64,000 bases of DNA, taken from positions 30,323,549-30,387,548 of the forward strand of contig OX463848.1 of NCBI GenBank assembly GCA_949825065.1, written 5' to 3'. Shown in pieces: positions 25,501-33,089 of this stretch. The translations under genes were made by a program, and so were the position numbers. The notes beneath the pieces were generated by a model. That model did no database searches, was not told where the DNA came from, and saw nothing but the letters and a program-made list of their open reading frames with translations. Source of the stretch: Odontocerum albicorne. Taxonomy: Eukaryota > Arthropoda > Insecta > Trichoptera > Odontoceridae. Position 1 is the first letter of the stretch. Each line of letters opens with the position of its first letter.

Positions 25501-28385
25501 CCTCATTTCGTCTTTAGTGACATTTTTCCATCGCGTGATTCTTCTTGTATCACCTTCTGATTTCGACAATACTTCAACAGCATACAAATTAGTTTGGGTT
25601 GTCACAAGATTGTACAAATCTTCATTGAAAATCAAATCAAAATAATCTATTGGTTCTTTACTTGACATCTCAATTTTCAACCCGGGTATTTTTGAAAATG
25701 GTATAGAAGCTGGTTGTTTTTTTATATTCGACCATTGCGTAGAGCTAACATCTGGTGTTCTAGATGTTTGTGAAACAGTTTGAATTTGAATATTGTCACC
25801 ATTTTCAATATCTGACTCAAATTCAGAATCGTCCTTGATGATGGTGAATTCCTCATCACTAACGTCACTAAATGAATCATCCATATCATCCTCAATCTTT
25901 TGTCTTTTAGAGCTCGATGGGCGATCCATTTTTCAAGGTAAACGTATTTTTTTTCGTAAAATCAAAAAGGAAACTTATATGATACTAAATATCACTGTGT
26001 ATACACCAATTACTATAATATATTTTTTAAAAGGCACAAAACAGCGCTAGAGAAATAGTCCAATTATTTTTATTATCAAGTCTCACAATGAAAACAAACG
26101 GAATAAGAACTAGAAAAAATATTATTTACAACTGCGGGTGTAACCTCAACTTTACAATGCGTTGCACATGCGCAAACGCCCGAATGCGGCGGAATCTTCC
26201 AAAATAATGACGAATATCATATGCTGATGTAATACTAACAATATTTAGGCATGGACACGCCGCGCGTGTTCTGAGCATGAAGCCGATGTTCACATGGACA
26301 CGCCACGCGTGTTCTCAGCACTGGACGAGTTAATTTATACTATCAGTCCCAAAATGATATACAGTCGACTCTTGATTATCTGGGGTCGCATTAACCAGGT
26401 TGCGGATTAAATGGGGCATTAAAAATTAAAAAAAAACGGAAATTTTTAATAGCAATTTAAAATTTAAAAATATTTTTTCATTCGACTACATGATAATAGG
26501 TTGTCCAGACGAAAATGACGTATTTTGCATGGTCATTTTTGACCATCAATTGTGTTCCAGTCTTTGGTCCTACAAGACGTGTTTTGTATTCTATTCATCA
26601 GTTGACATCTGGAGAACGTTATTTTAGTGAAAAAATATTTTTTTCGAACGTGGGACAATTTATAGGAAATTGCAAACAATTTATACGAAATTGCATGTCG
26701 TACGAATACTGTCGAAAAAATAATGCAACAACTGCAACTAAAAACATTTGCGACATATCTTGTGCTCTTGTTTTGTGTATTTTTCTTGACTTTTTCGTAT
26801 ACAGGGTGTCCCGTATTGAGTGAATCATATTTAGGTTGATGATAGATTGGGTCAAGACCTACCAGAATATCAAAACTTGACCTCAGTAAAAACCTTACCG
26901 TTTTTAAGTTATTCGGAATTTTGTAAAATTTCGTAAAATCCCTACCTTGCATCAGATTTTTTGCTGCGTTGTGTACAAATCACCATTTTCGTAATTTTTT
27001 TTTATCGTGAAATACTTTTGAATATTAGCCTTATCAACCACATACAAAATGATTTCCAAAATTAATAGGGGTGTACAAAAAATTACTTGAAAAATAAAAA
27101 AAATCTTAATTAAAATTTTTACGCTAAACTTTGGCCTTCTGTGGTAAAAAAAATTTTTACAGGACATTTCCAGAATACTACTTTAAAAAGTTTAATTAAG
27201 ATTTTTTTTATTTTTCAAGTAATTTTTTGTACACCCCTATTAATTTTGGAAATCATTTTGTATGTGGTTGATAAGGCTAATATTCAAAAGTATTTCACGA
27301 TAAAAAAAAATTACGAAAATGGTGATTTGTACACAACGCAGCAAAAAATCTGATGCAAGGTAGGCATTTTACGAAATTTTACAAAAGTCCGAATAACTTA
27401 AAAACGGTAAGGTTTTTACTGAGGTCAAGTTTTGATATTCTGGTAGGTCTTGACCCAATCTATCATCACCCTAAATATGATTCACTCAATTTTTATCCAG
27501 GTCAATATTTTTTTTACCGCCCCGGATAATCAAGAGTCTACTGTATATATTTTATTACAAAAACAATGTTGAATTAAAATGGATAGCAAATCAGCACAAT
27601 TTTAAATCTAAATTTCAGGTGAATATAACTGATGAGGAAAAAACATACACAATAGATCTTCGACCTTTCATGAATCCTTCCCCATATACTTTGCCACACA
27701 ACGCTTCCCTGCCTCGCATCTTCAGACTCTTCAGGGCACTTGGTTTACGCCACCTACCAATTGTGAATGATATTAATGAGGTTTGTAATGTCAATATATG
27801 ATTTGAGTTTTAACATGTAAGTTTGCGTGAAATTATTAAAATTTATTTGAATTAGCTTCTTTTAAATTAAACTTTCACCACTTATATTTTTTGTTTCTAT
27901 TGTATATAAAAAATTAAAAAAAAACATTGTGTTTTTACCATTAACCAAATTGGTGATGTAAATATGTTGAAAGAATTTCATTTTCAAAAACATTAAATAT
28001 TGAGTATCATATTAAAAACCCAAGTCAATTTATATTACTCATCTATCAAAATTGAGTTCAATCCACATCAGATTTATAAAAAATCAGTGAAGATACGTTA
28101 ACATCGTTCTCATGTTTCATACTTGTTGTAAAATCATATCAATAAATATTATGCAATATAAAACTTCCAAAGGGAATGTTGTTTTAATGTTGTGCCAAGT
28201 TTTTACCTTCATAAAAAATTGGCATCTGCTATATATTTTTCATTTGAAATTCATTATTAAAAAAAAATTTATTTCTGTTTCAGGTTGTAGGCATGGTAAC
28301 TCGTAAAGATTTAGCAAGATACAGAATTTGGAGACATAAAGGTCAAATGGGACTTGAAGAATTGCTTATTTCCAATGATATATGA
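4478..28385 (+). CDS. CLCN7: CLC-7-type lysosomal chloride/proton exchanger (14 exons, 5' partial)
   Basis: Members of this family exchange 2 Cl- for 1 H+ across late-endosomal and lysosomal membranes, in vertebrates with the partner OSTM1. Joining 4478-4588, 6312-6510, 7147-7256, 7896-8039, 10092-10269, 10520-10669, 12940-13081, 13715-13853, 14025-14288, 17367-17546, 20464-20673, 21773-21943, 27619-27780 and 28284-28385 gives 753 codons and a TGA, with every junction GT-AG and in phase. Key motifs are [16 protein letters not shown] (chloride path), [10 protein letters not shown] (gating Glu, residue 189 here), [12 protein letters not shown] (proton-path Glu), GAAAQLGG, and two C-terminal CBS domains (about residues 555-750) ending [11 protein letters not shown]. 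Human CLC-7 is about 805 residues, so roughly 50 N-terminal residues lie in an unseen upstream exon. No stop or frameshift was found. Drosophila ClC-b is the likely orthologue. Confidence 0.96.
4606..4745 (+). repeat. 3' terminal fragment of a Penelope-like element
   Basis: This matches, in the same orientation, the tail of the Penelope-like copy at about 43775-43870, sharing GGGTTATACCGTTAC, GTGGAATAAACAGTG and a CTTTAAACCTCCACA-type end. The inverse copy lies at about 42886-43010. It sits at the start of the CLC-7 intron following exon A. Confidence 0.65.
5450..5981 (-). mobile_element. Internally deleted mariner (MITE-like)
   Basis: Inverted repeats of at least 100 bp begin TTAGGTTGGTGCA on both ends and are flanked by the TA duplication (5448-5449 and 5982-5983). 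On the minus strand a remnant of the transposase helix-turn-helix region is readable ([18 protein letters not shown], then [10 protein letters not shown]), followed by a degraded DDQDLQ block. The catalytic half is gone. The plus-strand reading frame at 5567-5788 is only the shadow of this remnant. Confidence 0.8.
6312..6510 (+). CDS. CLCN7: CLC-7 exon B (DYDxxEN motif and helix B)
   Basis: This encodes [17 protein letters not shown], then the first membrane helix ([20 protein letters not shown]) and [11 protein letters not shown]. It ends in phase 1 before the donor gtatcc. It is homologous to the start of the CLC-7 membrane domain. Confidence 0.95.
7147..7256 (+). CDS. CLCN7: CLC-7 exon C
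   Basis: This encodes [17 protein letters not shown] followed by the hydrophobic segment [18 protein letters not shown]. It enters in phase 1 and leaves in phase 0. Confidence 0.93.
7317..7465. repeat. Dispersed 150-bp repeat, copy 1
   Basis: This is nearly identical, in direct orientation, to 8307-8453, sharing AAGAAATATACATAATTTGC, TTTAATGGATCTGGGTTTGT and GTAAACTAGGCTTTTGCC. The two copies flank CLC-7 exon D. No coding content is seen; it is probably a small non-autonomous element. Confidence 0.7.
7896..8039 (+). CDS. CLCN7: CLC-7 exon D (chloride-binding GSGIP motif)
   Basis: This encodes [17 protein letters not shown] and then [17 protein letters not shown], ending at the Lys of the GKEGP motif. 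It is in phase 0 at both ends. GSGIP is the N-terminal end of helix D that lines the anion pathway in CLC proteins. Confidence 0.96.
8307..8453. repeat. Dispersed 150-bp repeat, copy 2
   Basis: This is the direct-orientation partner of 7317-7465, about 990 bp downstream of it and on the other side of CLC-7 exon D. Confidence 0.7.
8850..9241 (-). pseudogene. Probable LINE ORF2 C-terminal fragment
   Basis: The open minus-strand frame of 113 codons contains [20 protein letters not shown] and, after a charged stretch, [19 protein letters not shown]. This resembles the C-terminal region of jockey/CR1-type reverse transcriptases, which often end near an FxxRxxxxxxPxxWNxLP-like motif. The assignment rests on pattern memory and is moderate at best. 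It lies in the CLC-7 intron between exons D and E. Confidence 0.4.
9620..10040 (+). pseudogene. LINE ORF2 C-terminal fragment
   Basis: Frameshifted pieces read [17 protein letters not shown], then a [14 protein letters not shown] block, an RCMDQIKE block, and [20 protein letters not shown]. This is the typical tail of insect non-LTR reverse transcriptases (FGHVxR, then a W-x-VVxxV block). It is 5' truncated and dead, and lies directly upstream of CLC-7 exon E in its intron. Confidence 0.7.
10092..10269 (+). CDS. CLCN7: CLC-7 exon E (gating glutamate)
   Basis: The exon opens with GAAGGACCC, so the gating Glu of [10 protein letters not shown] is the first codon after the splice. It continues [36 protein letters not shown] and SPV. 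Phase 0 in, phase 1 out. Confidence 0.96.
10520..10669 (+). CDS. CLCN7: CLC-7 exon F (proton-pathway glutamate)
   Basis: This encodes [20 protein letters not shown] and [20 protein letters not shown]. The Glu pair in LEEGA includes the internal proton-transfer residue known for CLC exchangers. Phase 1 in, phase 1 out. Confidence 0.96.
11173..12071 (+). mobile_element. Deleted mariner with TTGGGTTGATGCA ends
   Basis: Terminal inverted repeats start TTGGGTTGATGCAAAAGT and are flanked by TA at 11171-11172 and 12072-12073. An N-terminal transposase piece starts at 11356 ([20 protein letters not shown]). The central part, including the first catalytic Asp, is missing. The C-terminal piece from about 11633 to 11995 keeps [10 protein letters not shown] and, 34 residues on, the Asp of PSDFHLF. 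It sits in the CLC-7 intron between exons F and G. Confidence 0.88.
12080..12930. other. CLC-7 intron remainder, no gene seen
   Basis: This is AT-rich. A short stretch near 12180-12235 resembles the 3' tail shared by the LINE fragments of this window (CCTTTTGGGGTCGGCAGAGA). A less AT-rich block at 12495-12600 was not recognised. Confidence 0.4.
12940..13081 (+). CDS. CLCN7: CLC-7 exon G
   Basis: This encodes [20 protein letters not shown], then the hydrophobic [19 protein letters not shown] and the start of the FRIR loop. Phase 1 in, phase 2 out. Confidence 0.94.
13715..13853 (+). CDS. CLCN7: CLC-7 exon H
   Basis: This encodes [20 protein letters not shown] and [18 protein letters not shown], ending PLQ before the donor. 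CLC-7 proteins have an equivalent helix followed by a DCxPL loop. Confidence 0.94.
14025..14288 (+). CDS. CLCN7: CLC-7 exon I
   Basis: This 88-codon exon encodes [30 protein letters not shown], the helix [20 protein letters not shown] and [19 protein letters not shown]. The GxFIPxLLxGAAxGR stretch is the second conserved CLC anion-pathway region. Confidence 0.96.
14443..14506. repeat. Perfect 15-bp-arm hairpin
   Basis: TAGGGTCTTTCAAAT at 14443-14457 is repeated exactly in inverse orientation at 14492-14506. It is either a tiny MITE or a chance hairpin in the intron after CLC-7 exon I. Confidence 0.6.
15048..15330. repeat. Minisatellite, about five 59-bp units
   Basis: Each unit has the form TAGAGGACTGTTAAATAAG, then AACCGTTTTGAGTTCTG and an ACACTTCATTG-type end. 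Units begin near 15048, 15108, 15167, 15225 and 15285, with about 10-15% divergence. The minus-strand open frame across it is a by-product of the repeat. Confidence 0.85.
15475..16625 (+). mobile_element. pogo/Tigger transposon, internally deleted
   Basis: Perfect ends CAGTGGAACCTCTCATAACG lie in inverse orientation at 15475 and 16625, flanked by TA (15473-15474, 16626-16627). The ends, the TA target and the CENP-B-like protein place it in the pogo/Tigger group. Subterminal CATAACGAG repeats are abundant at both ends. Confidence 0.93.
15771..16337 (+). pseudogene. Tigger-type transposase N-terminal half
   Basis: It begins [20 protein letters not shown] with a psq/CENP-B-type helix-turn-helix ([19 protein letters not shown]). 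A TAA at 16044 interrupts it just before a second DNA-binding domain ([19 protein letters not shown]). The catalytic DDE region is almost entirely absent: after [11 protein letters not shown] the frame ends at 16335. Confidence 0.88.
16630..17366. other. CLC-7 intron remainder with one hairpin
   Basis: No gene is seen. A strong hairpin at 17185-17224 has 17-base arms (TATACCAAGCATTTTTA and its complement). Confidence 0.5.
17367..17546 (+). CDS. CLCN7: CLC-7 exon J
   Basis: This encodes [34 protein letters not shown] and [19 protein letters not shown], the last helices of the membrane domain. Phase 0 at both ends. Confidence 0.96.
18183..19221 (-). pseudogene. Mariner transposase, broken
   Basis: It starts [18 protein letters not shown] near 19221. 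All three catalytic Asp positions survive ([33 protein letters not shown]). The N-terminal helix-turn-helix is frameshifted around [15 protein letters not shown] at 18568-18570 interrupts NSEY/IALLEHL, and a 1-nt frameshift near 18345 shifts the end ([12 protein letters not shown], then LEGDYVDE). It is an irritans-type mariner by overall sequence. Confidence 0.85.
19284..19388. repeat. Duplicated 39-bp block around a TTAGG tract
   Basis: AATGTCATGAAAGTTTGACA and following bases occur at 19284 and again at 19352. Between them is GGGTTAGGTTAGGTTAGGTT (19321-19340), four overlapping units of the insect telomere motif TTAGG. It lies in the untranslated leader of the mariner. Confidence 0.8.
19545..20040 (+). 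mobile_element. Penelope-like element fragment
   Basis: From about 19755 the plus strand reads a degraded GIY-YIG tail (C-x-C-x-FYTGKT-like, then EHKS) and [13 protein letters not shown], matching the copy at 43051-43776. It begins with an inverse copy of the element's terminal motif (19551-19580, GTTAACACCGTGGAGGTTTA) and ends in a foldback: AACCCATGGTCAACACATAC at about 19979 is mirrored at 20009-20028. The reverse transcriptase part is absent. Confidence 0.6.
20464..20673 (+). CDS. CLCN7: CLC-7 exon K (start of CBS1)
   Basis: This encodes [20 protein letters not shown] and [20 protein letters not shown] followed by [13 protein letters not shown]. This is the linker and first half of CBS domain 1, facing the cytoplasm. 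Confidence 0.95.
21131..21300 (+). repeat. tRNA-derived SINE, family 3
   Basis: CTCCATGACCTAGCTTGTAA resembles a tRNA 5' end with an A-box, and GATTCAATTCC near 21183 matches a B-box. A similar head is at 41655-41715, and a third related stretch lies at 21345-21450 (GGGCTCAACTCC). No cloverleaf acceptor pairing is seen, so it is a SINE rather than a tRNA gene. Confidence 0.5.
21773..21943 (+). CDS. CLCN7: CLC-7 exon L (CBS1 end)
   Basis: This encodes [39 protein letters not shown] and [14 protein letters not shown] closes CBS domain 1, and the EYPRFP motif is typical of CLC-6/7. Confidence 0.96.
22121..22904 (+). repeat. Solo LTR, copy 2 (TSD ggaat)
   Basis: This 784-bp unit begins TGTACCGGACAGGTACAAAG and ends GTCCGATACA, flanked by ggaat at 22116-22120 and 22905-22909. 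Its GC-rich middle (22245-22345) contrasts with the AT-rich intron. The small reading frames inside (22171-22520) are not genes. Confidence 0.88.
22910..23556. other. CLC-7 intron remainder, no gene seen
   Basis: AT-rich sequence with poly-A and poly-T runs; no element or exon was recognised. Confidence 0.4.
23557..23645 (-). repeat. tRNA-like SINE head
   Basis: The minus strand reads CGTGGTCTAGTAGTGGGACA (A-box-like) and, about 35 bases on, TTTGGGTTCAATATT (B-box-like). It is a short tRNA-derived fragment; acceptor pairing is absent. Confidence 0.45.
23717..26329 (-). mobile_element. piggyBac-like transposon
   Basis: The TTAA target is duplicated at 23713-23716 and 26330-26333. The ends are short inverted repeats, CTCTTTCACTGCTGAGA on the left and CTCGTCCAGTGCTGAGA on the right (inverse). 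Near the right end a roughly 25-bp block (ATGGACACGCC...GCGTGTTCT) occurs twice. The transposase is on the minus strand. It lies in the CLC-7 intron between exons L and M. Confidence 0.92.
24289..25929 (-). pseudogene. piggyBac transposase with three nonsense codons
   Basis: The frame is exactly 547 codons with no frameshift, starting [15 protein letters not shown]. It has an acidic N-terminus and the DDD catalytic core: [20 protein letters not shown] and GGIDYHDQM. It ends in a Cys-rich finger ([25 protein letters not shown]). It is interrupted by TGA at 24934-24936, TAA at 24679-24681 and TGA at 24415-24417. Both TGA codons could come from CGA by a single C-to-T change. The length is close to the family norm of about 560-600 residues. 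All catalytic Asp residues remain, so it died recently by point mutation. Confidence 0.93.
26362..27543. mobile_element. pogo-like MITE carrying a long inverted repeat
   Basis: The ends CAGTCGACTCTTGATTATC and, inverse, CAGTAGACTCTTGATTATC are flanked by TA (26360-26361, 27544-27545), as in pogo/Tigger elements. Inside is a mariner N-terminal relic near 26680-26780 ([10 protein letters not shown], matching [10 protein letters not shown] of the mariner at 11173-12071) and then the 299-bp inverted repeat. It is therefore a composite, probably one element inserted in another. Confidence 0.75.
26816..27489. repeat. Near-perfect 299-bp inverted repeat
   Basis: The left arm is 26816-27114 and the right arm 27191-27489, with a 76-bp spacer. 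Only a handful of mismatches are visible (for example GGTTGATGA against GGGTGATGA). Because of the symmetry the same 50-plus-residue open frame appears on both strands, and neither is a gene. Confidence 0.92.
27619..27780 (+). CDS. CLCN7: CLC-7 exon M (CBS2)
   Basis: This encodes [20 protein letters not shown] and [20 protein letters not shown]. These are conserved CBS domain 2 sequences of CLC-7. Phase 0 at both ends. Confidence 0.97.
28284..28385 (+). CDS. CLCN7: CLC-7 exon N (C-terminus and stop)
   Basis: This encodes [20 protein letters not shown] and then [11 protein letters not shown] with TGA at 28383-28385. [11 protein letters not shown] is the closing strand and helix of CBS2 in this family. 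Confidence 0.97.
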   Translation, partial: VVGMVTRKDLARYRIWRHKGQMGLEELLISNDI

Positions 28386-29021
28386 AGGAGGCACTAGTTT
28401 CGTTTTTAAACTGTTTCATATTTAAATTTTTTTTTTTACATACTTTAAAGCCAGTTATTTAAAGTTTGCAAAAATATTTATTTATAACCACATTGATGTA
28501 TAGAAAAATGTTTTCAAGACTGCTTTCCTTATAAGGATTTGAATTATTTTAAGATGAGTCCATATTGTCAGTAAAAAAGTTATTGTTCCAGAGATTGTTT
28601 TATTTAAGAGCAACTATTTTATAAACAAATTTTTTTAATTATATTTTTAGAAAGAGTATATTTTGTACCTTGTTTATACATTTTATTATGTTTAGAAAGT
28701 CAGTACATACTTTGGAAACTTTTACTGTAGATTCTGTAAGATCAGATTTCCTTTTGACCATAGTTTTACTGTGTGCTTGCTTACAGGAACTTCACAATCA
28801 TCATCCAATAGTCAAAAAAGTTGCAGATATGCAATCTAATAATCTGACTTGGTACACTGTCAGCTCATGATGGACCCAAAAGCAGCTTGTGAGTAGCTCG
28901 CGATATGACTATGATAATGTGGTAATTCAGCCTTAAATTCTTCTAAGTGGCATTATACTGTTGGTTTTAATAAAAATATAAAATGTAGCTTTCTGAGTGC
29001 CAGTGAGTGGTGTAAATAATA
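28386..29021 (+). other. Probable CLC-7 3' untranslated region
   Basis: AT-rich sequence directly after the stop, with AATAAA at 28969-28974 just before a mariner. The true poly(A) site cannot be decided from sequence alone. Confidence 0.35.
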
Positions 29022-30277
29022 TCAGGTGTACAAATAAGCCGCAGCCGTTTGACAAAAGTTGGCGCCACCAGTGAGTTATGGTTAAAATTGTCAGATGTAA
29101 AACGTCATTGTCGTAAGGTTGGACATCTGTCAACAACATAACCTTGAAATATTAGTGAATTTTTATCAGTATATATTCTTTTGTGTGCGAAAATGTCAAG
29201 TTTTGAGCCGAATAAGCGTCATTTGCAGGAACTTTTGATTTACTTCTTCAATTTGAAGAAATCTGCAGCTGAGGCGCATCGATTGCTTGTAGAAGCATAT
29301 GGTGAGACTGCCTTAAGTGAGAGAAGTTGTCGTGAGTGGTTTCAAAAGTTTAAGAACCGTGAATTTGACATCGAAGACAAAGAACGTACTGGAAGGCCGA
29401 AAGTGTACGAAGACGCGGAATTGCAAGTATTATTGGATCAAGATTCGTGCCAAACGCAAGAAGAACTTGCACTTACATTAGAAGTGACTCAACAAGCAAT
29501 TTCATATTGGTTGAAATAATTGGGAATGATTCAAAAACAAGGAAATTGGGTTCCATATGAACTGACACCGAGAAACGTTGAACGCCGATTTTCCACATGT
29601 GAAATGCTGCTTACGAGGCATAAACGAAAGGGTTTTCTGCGCCGTATAGTCACTGTTGATGAAAAATGGATCCACTATGATAATCCAAAAAGGAAGAAAT
29701 CATGGGGACCCCCTGGTCATGCTTCAACATCTACGGCTAAGACAAATATTCATGGAAAAAAACTCTTGTTGTGTATTTGGCAGGATCAGCTTGGTGTCGT
29801 GTATTATGAGCTGCTCAAACCGAACGAAACCATTGCTGGGGCTGTCAGCACTCGAGGAAACGCATGCCCACTACTACTCCAGACATGACAAAATTATTCT
29901 CCTGAATGATAATGCTCGTCCACATGTTGCGGCGCCGGTCAAAACCTATTTGGAAACACTCAATTGGGAAGTTTTACCCCACCCGCCGTATTCACAAGAC
30001 ATTGCTCTTTCTGATTTCCACTTGTTTCGATCAATGACGCATGGCCTGTCTGAGCAGCACTTCACATCATATGAAGATACCAAAAATTGGATCGATTCGT
30101 GGATAGCCTCAAAAGATGAAGCATTCTTCCGACGCGGTATCCGTATGCTGCCAGAAAGATGGGAAAAAGTAGTGGCAAGCGATGGTCAATACTTCGAATA
30201 AAACATGAGGATCCGTTCTTTCATAATAAATGCCCAATTTTTTATAAAAAACTGCGAAAGCTTATTTGTACACCTAA
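29022..30277 (+). mobile_element. Mariner (TTAGGTGTACAAATAAG family), inactive copy
   Basis: The ends TCAGGTGTACAAATAAG and, inverse, TTAGGTGTACAAATAAG are flanked by TA. It is closely related to the intact copy at 55189-56476 but points the other way. It lies just downstream of CLC-7. Confidence 0.92.
29193..30201 (+). pseudogene. Mariner transposase, stop plus deletion
   Basis: It begins MSSFEPNKRHLQELLIYFFN. A TAA at 29517-29519 cuts it after SYWLK, and a deletion with frameshift near 29845 removes part of the AGAVYRAQLMR region. Catalytic Asp residues persist in [20 protein letters not shown] and ALSDFHLF, though around the first Asp the usual TGDEKW has become TVDEKW. Confidence 0.92.
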
Positions 30278-30279
30278 TA

Positions 30280-31920
30280 CATTATTTATTTTTCATTGTT
30301 ACATAACAAGATATTCGATTATACAAAATTTGAATTATTTTTGTCAGTAAGAAAATATACAAAGCAGTAAAAGGGATTACTCGTAAATATTTTGCTCTAT
30401 TATGTTATAAGCATATGTTTTTATGCTATTCTAATTGTTCAATGGCCAAAACTTTTCTGAATTTTCATTGCAATTTATATCTATGGATTAGTTTTATTTG
30501 TTCCTAAGGAAATGTGATTAAATAGATTTTAATTTAAGTAAAGACATATTTCTCATTTTCATTTAATATCTAATTGTATATAATTGTTTTTTTATTTGAT
30601 TTGTTTTGAACGTGAAATATTTTTTTAGATTTTGAATTTTATTAATATATATTGCAACCAAAGTACAATTTGTAAAATTACCAATAATAAGTTTGTAAAA
30701 TTACCAATTGGTAAGTTGTAGTTAGTTTGATTTTTCATTTTCTCTGCCCCTTATCTTTGAATTGATGAACCATATTGGTCATTTTTTTAATCTGATCTGT
30801 GAAAAGGATCTCCAATTGAAGGTTATTTCTTTTCATGTGATAATTTTATTTGCTGGATTTTAATTGTCAGAATTTTACTGAACATATACTTATCAAAATT
30901 TTACTGGACATATTATATCTTGAATTGTTTAATTTCTTGTTTTTAAAAAAGTGCCTACAATTTAAAATTAATAAGTGAGAAAAATTTAAGTCTAAAAAGT
31001 AACAAAATGTATAGTATTATTCTTTGGAGCCAATCCTTGGGTGATTTTATATTAATTAATGTATTAATAGCTCCACTGATATTTCAGATCTAAAAACTCT
31101 TGAAATGCTAATGATACAACATTGTTTTGTGAGATCATCAACCAACATAACATACTCGTATGTATGAATTTCTTTACCATACCTATGTTATGTTTGAAAA
31201 TATTGTTCAATATTTTTCCTTTTTGAAATTTGTATAGTATTATTATTTAGAGCCAATTTTTGATTGATCTTATTAATGTATTAATTATCAGCTCCACTGA
31301 TATTTCAACTCTAAATCTAAAAAAACTAGCTCTTATTACTGATGGTAAGACATGCTTTTGTAAGATTATCACCAATATAACACATGTAAGAATGTCTTTT
31401 TCACACTTGTGTTATGTTGTTTGAAAATATTATTAGGTATTTTGTCATTTTTAACATTCTCTCCCAAAGATCTTATTTAATGTAGTTGACATGTTCCATG
31501 AATGATTATATATTTTATCAAAGTGGATTTGAAAGAAAATGTGTAAGATATATTTATTTGAAAAATTATAAAACACATTAGAAAAAGATTCATACATATA
31601 TTTACATATTTTTGCTAATATTTAAGTTTTCAATAAAATTTATTATAAAAATTTAGTTTTGCTGTGATAACATATTTATTTAGTTATAAAAGTCAAAAAC
31701 TTTGCACACTATTTGTGTAGAAATATATTTAGCTTAAATATAATACATATGAGGAGAATATTATGTTTTGATTTCAACCAGTTTTTGTAGTTTTCCTCAT
31801 CTCAACCATGTTAAAAAGTTATGTTTTTTGGATTTTACATAGTGCTTAAAATTAATGTTAGAAATATATAATAAACTATTTTACAATATCTATATGTCTG
31901 TCTCATTTTCTTTTTCAATA
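30280..31920. other. Intergenic AT-rich DNA, no gene seen
   Basis: No exon or element end was recognised. Two related stretches, about 31020-31200 and 31235-31440, share GTATAGTATTATT, GAGCCAAT and AGCTCCACTGATATTTCA, suggesting an old local duplication of about 200 bp. Confidence 0.45.
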
Positions 31921-31924
31921 ATCC

Positions 31925-32290
31925 ACATATACATATCATGCCATGTCCTTTTGGATTAGGCAGAGAGGACAGATCTCCATGCATACAGCTCTCACCCTGT
32001 CCACACCTATATATCTTGTTATACATAATTTCCTGTTTTTTATACTATATATGTATACTTCGTAAGTCTTTCACAACTCATTCTCTCATGAGGCCAAACC
32101 ATTTCAAGATTCCCTTAATTCTCCTTATAACATCTGTTTCTAATACAACAGTTATCCTTTATCGAATCATTCCTTACTTTGTCAAATATTATAATACGAG
32201 ATATTCTACGCAAGGCACGCATTTCTTCTGCTCTTATTTCACCCTTCAATGCTCAGTCTGCTTCCATACATGAAGTTTGGCACTAGCACA
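31925..32290 (-). pseudogene. LINE ORF2 C-terminal fragment
   Basis: The minus strand reads scattered pieces of the same LINE tail as elsewhere in the window (a KWFG...MR block, CERLTK-like remnants, then a VDRVRAVCM block) ending at the CATGCCATGTCCTTTTGG motif near 31938. It is heavily decayed. Confidence 0.5.
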
Positions 32291-32519
32291 CCACTGGTTC
32301 ATAATAATTTTGGAAGATCCTTATATTGTTACTTTTTTGAATTCATTAAATTAATGTTCATTACTATGATTTATAATTCAGCGATTGCTTTTATAAGGAA
32401 ATGAGACCAATACTTCTTTTTATGAAACCTTTTAATGGAATTTTACCATTACTTTTTAAGGATTTACAAAATGTAATGATAATTAGTTGATGATAAAAGT
32501 CTTGGTTGTTGTAAAGAGT

Positions 32520-33015
32520 GATTCTGTGGATTACAAGTGATCAATTGCCGTAGGAAACAAGGTCAATGGCACACGTACTGTTTTTGCCAATAAATCAATT
32601 GCAGTCTTCAAATATTATTGTATACATTGGTGTGCTAGTTTTCACCTTGATGTACGAAAGCGAATCTCTGGTATTGAAAAATAAAATTAAAAGTAGAATG
32701 TAATATTGGTGAAAATGCTTCACACTGTTATTAGAACATAACATCCATCGTTAACAAAGAGTTACCTTTTATTCTATCATTAAAAAAAAAGGAATTTTGA
32801 GATAGTTCGGCCACATTGAGAGAATGAGTTAGGAAAGACTTACTAAACAAATAAGTGAAGAAATAATAGAAGGAGAAATTTGAAATGAGGTAAAGGTAAG
32901 AATTATAAGGAACAAAAAAGCATGTATGATGAAATACGAGTATATGGATGTGGACAAGGCAAAAGCCGTGTTCTTGGATAGAGATGTGTTTTCTGCTTAC
33001 CCCATATGAGACATG
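32520..33015 (+). pseudogene. LINE ORF2 C-terminal fragment
   Basis: The plus strand carries GNKVNGTRTVFANKSIAVF (about 32555-32615), then RFGHIERMS, ERLTKQI and MDVDKAKAVFLDRDVFSAYP near 32940-33005. The order matches the LINE fragment at 53715-54340. Stops and an internal deletion are present. Confidence 0.65.
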
Positions 33016-33089
33016 GTGAAATTGCACATATTATATAATATATTGTATTCTTAACACATTTTATTATTTTCTAATAATCGTCAACAGTA

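Noticed and set aside
26952..27353. Two identical 70-residue frames on opposite strands
   Set aside because: They arise only because the sequence is an inverted repeat; no domain, start context or splice logic supports a protein.
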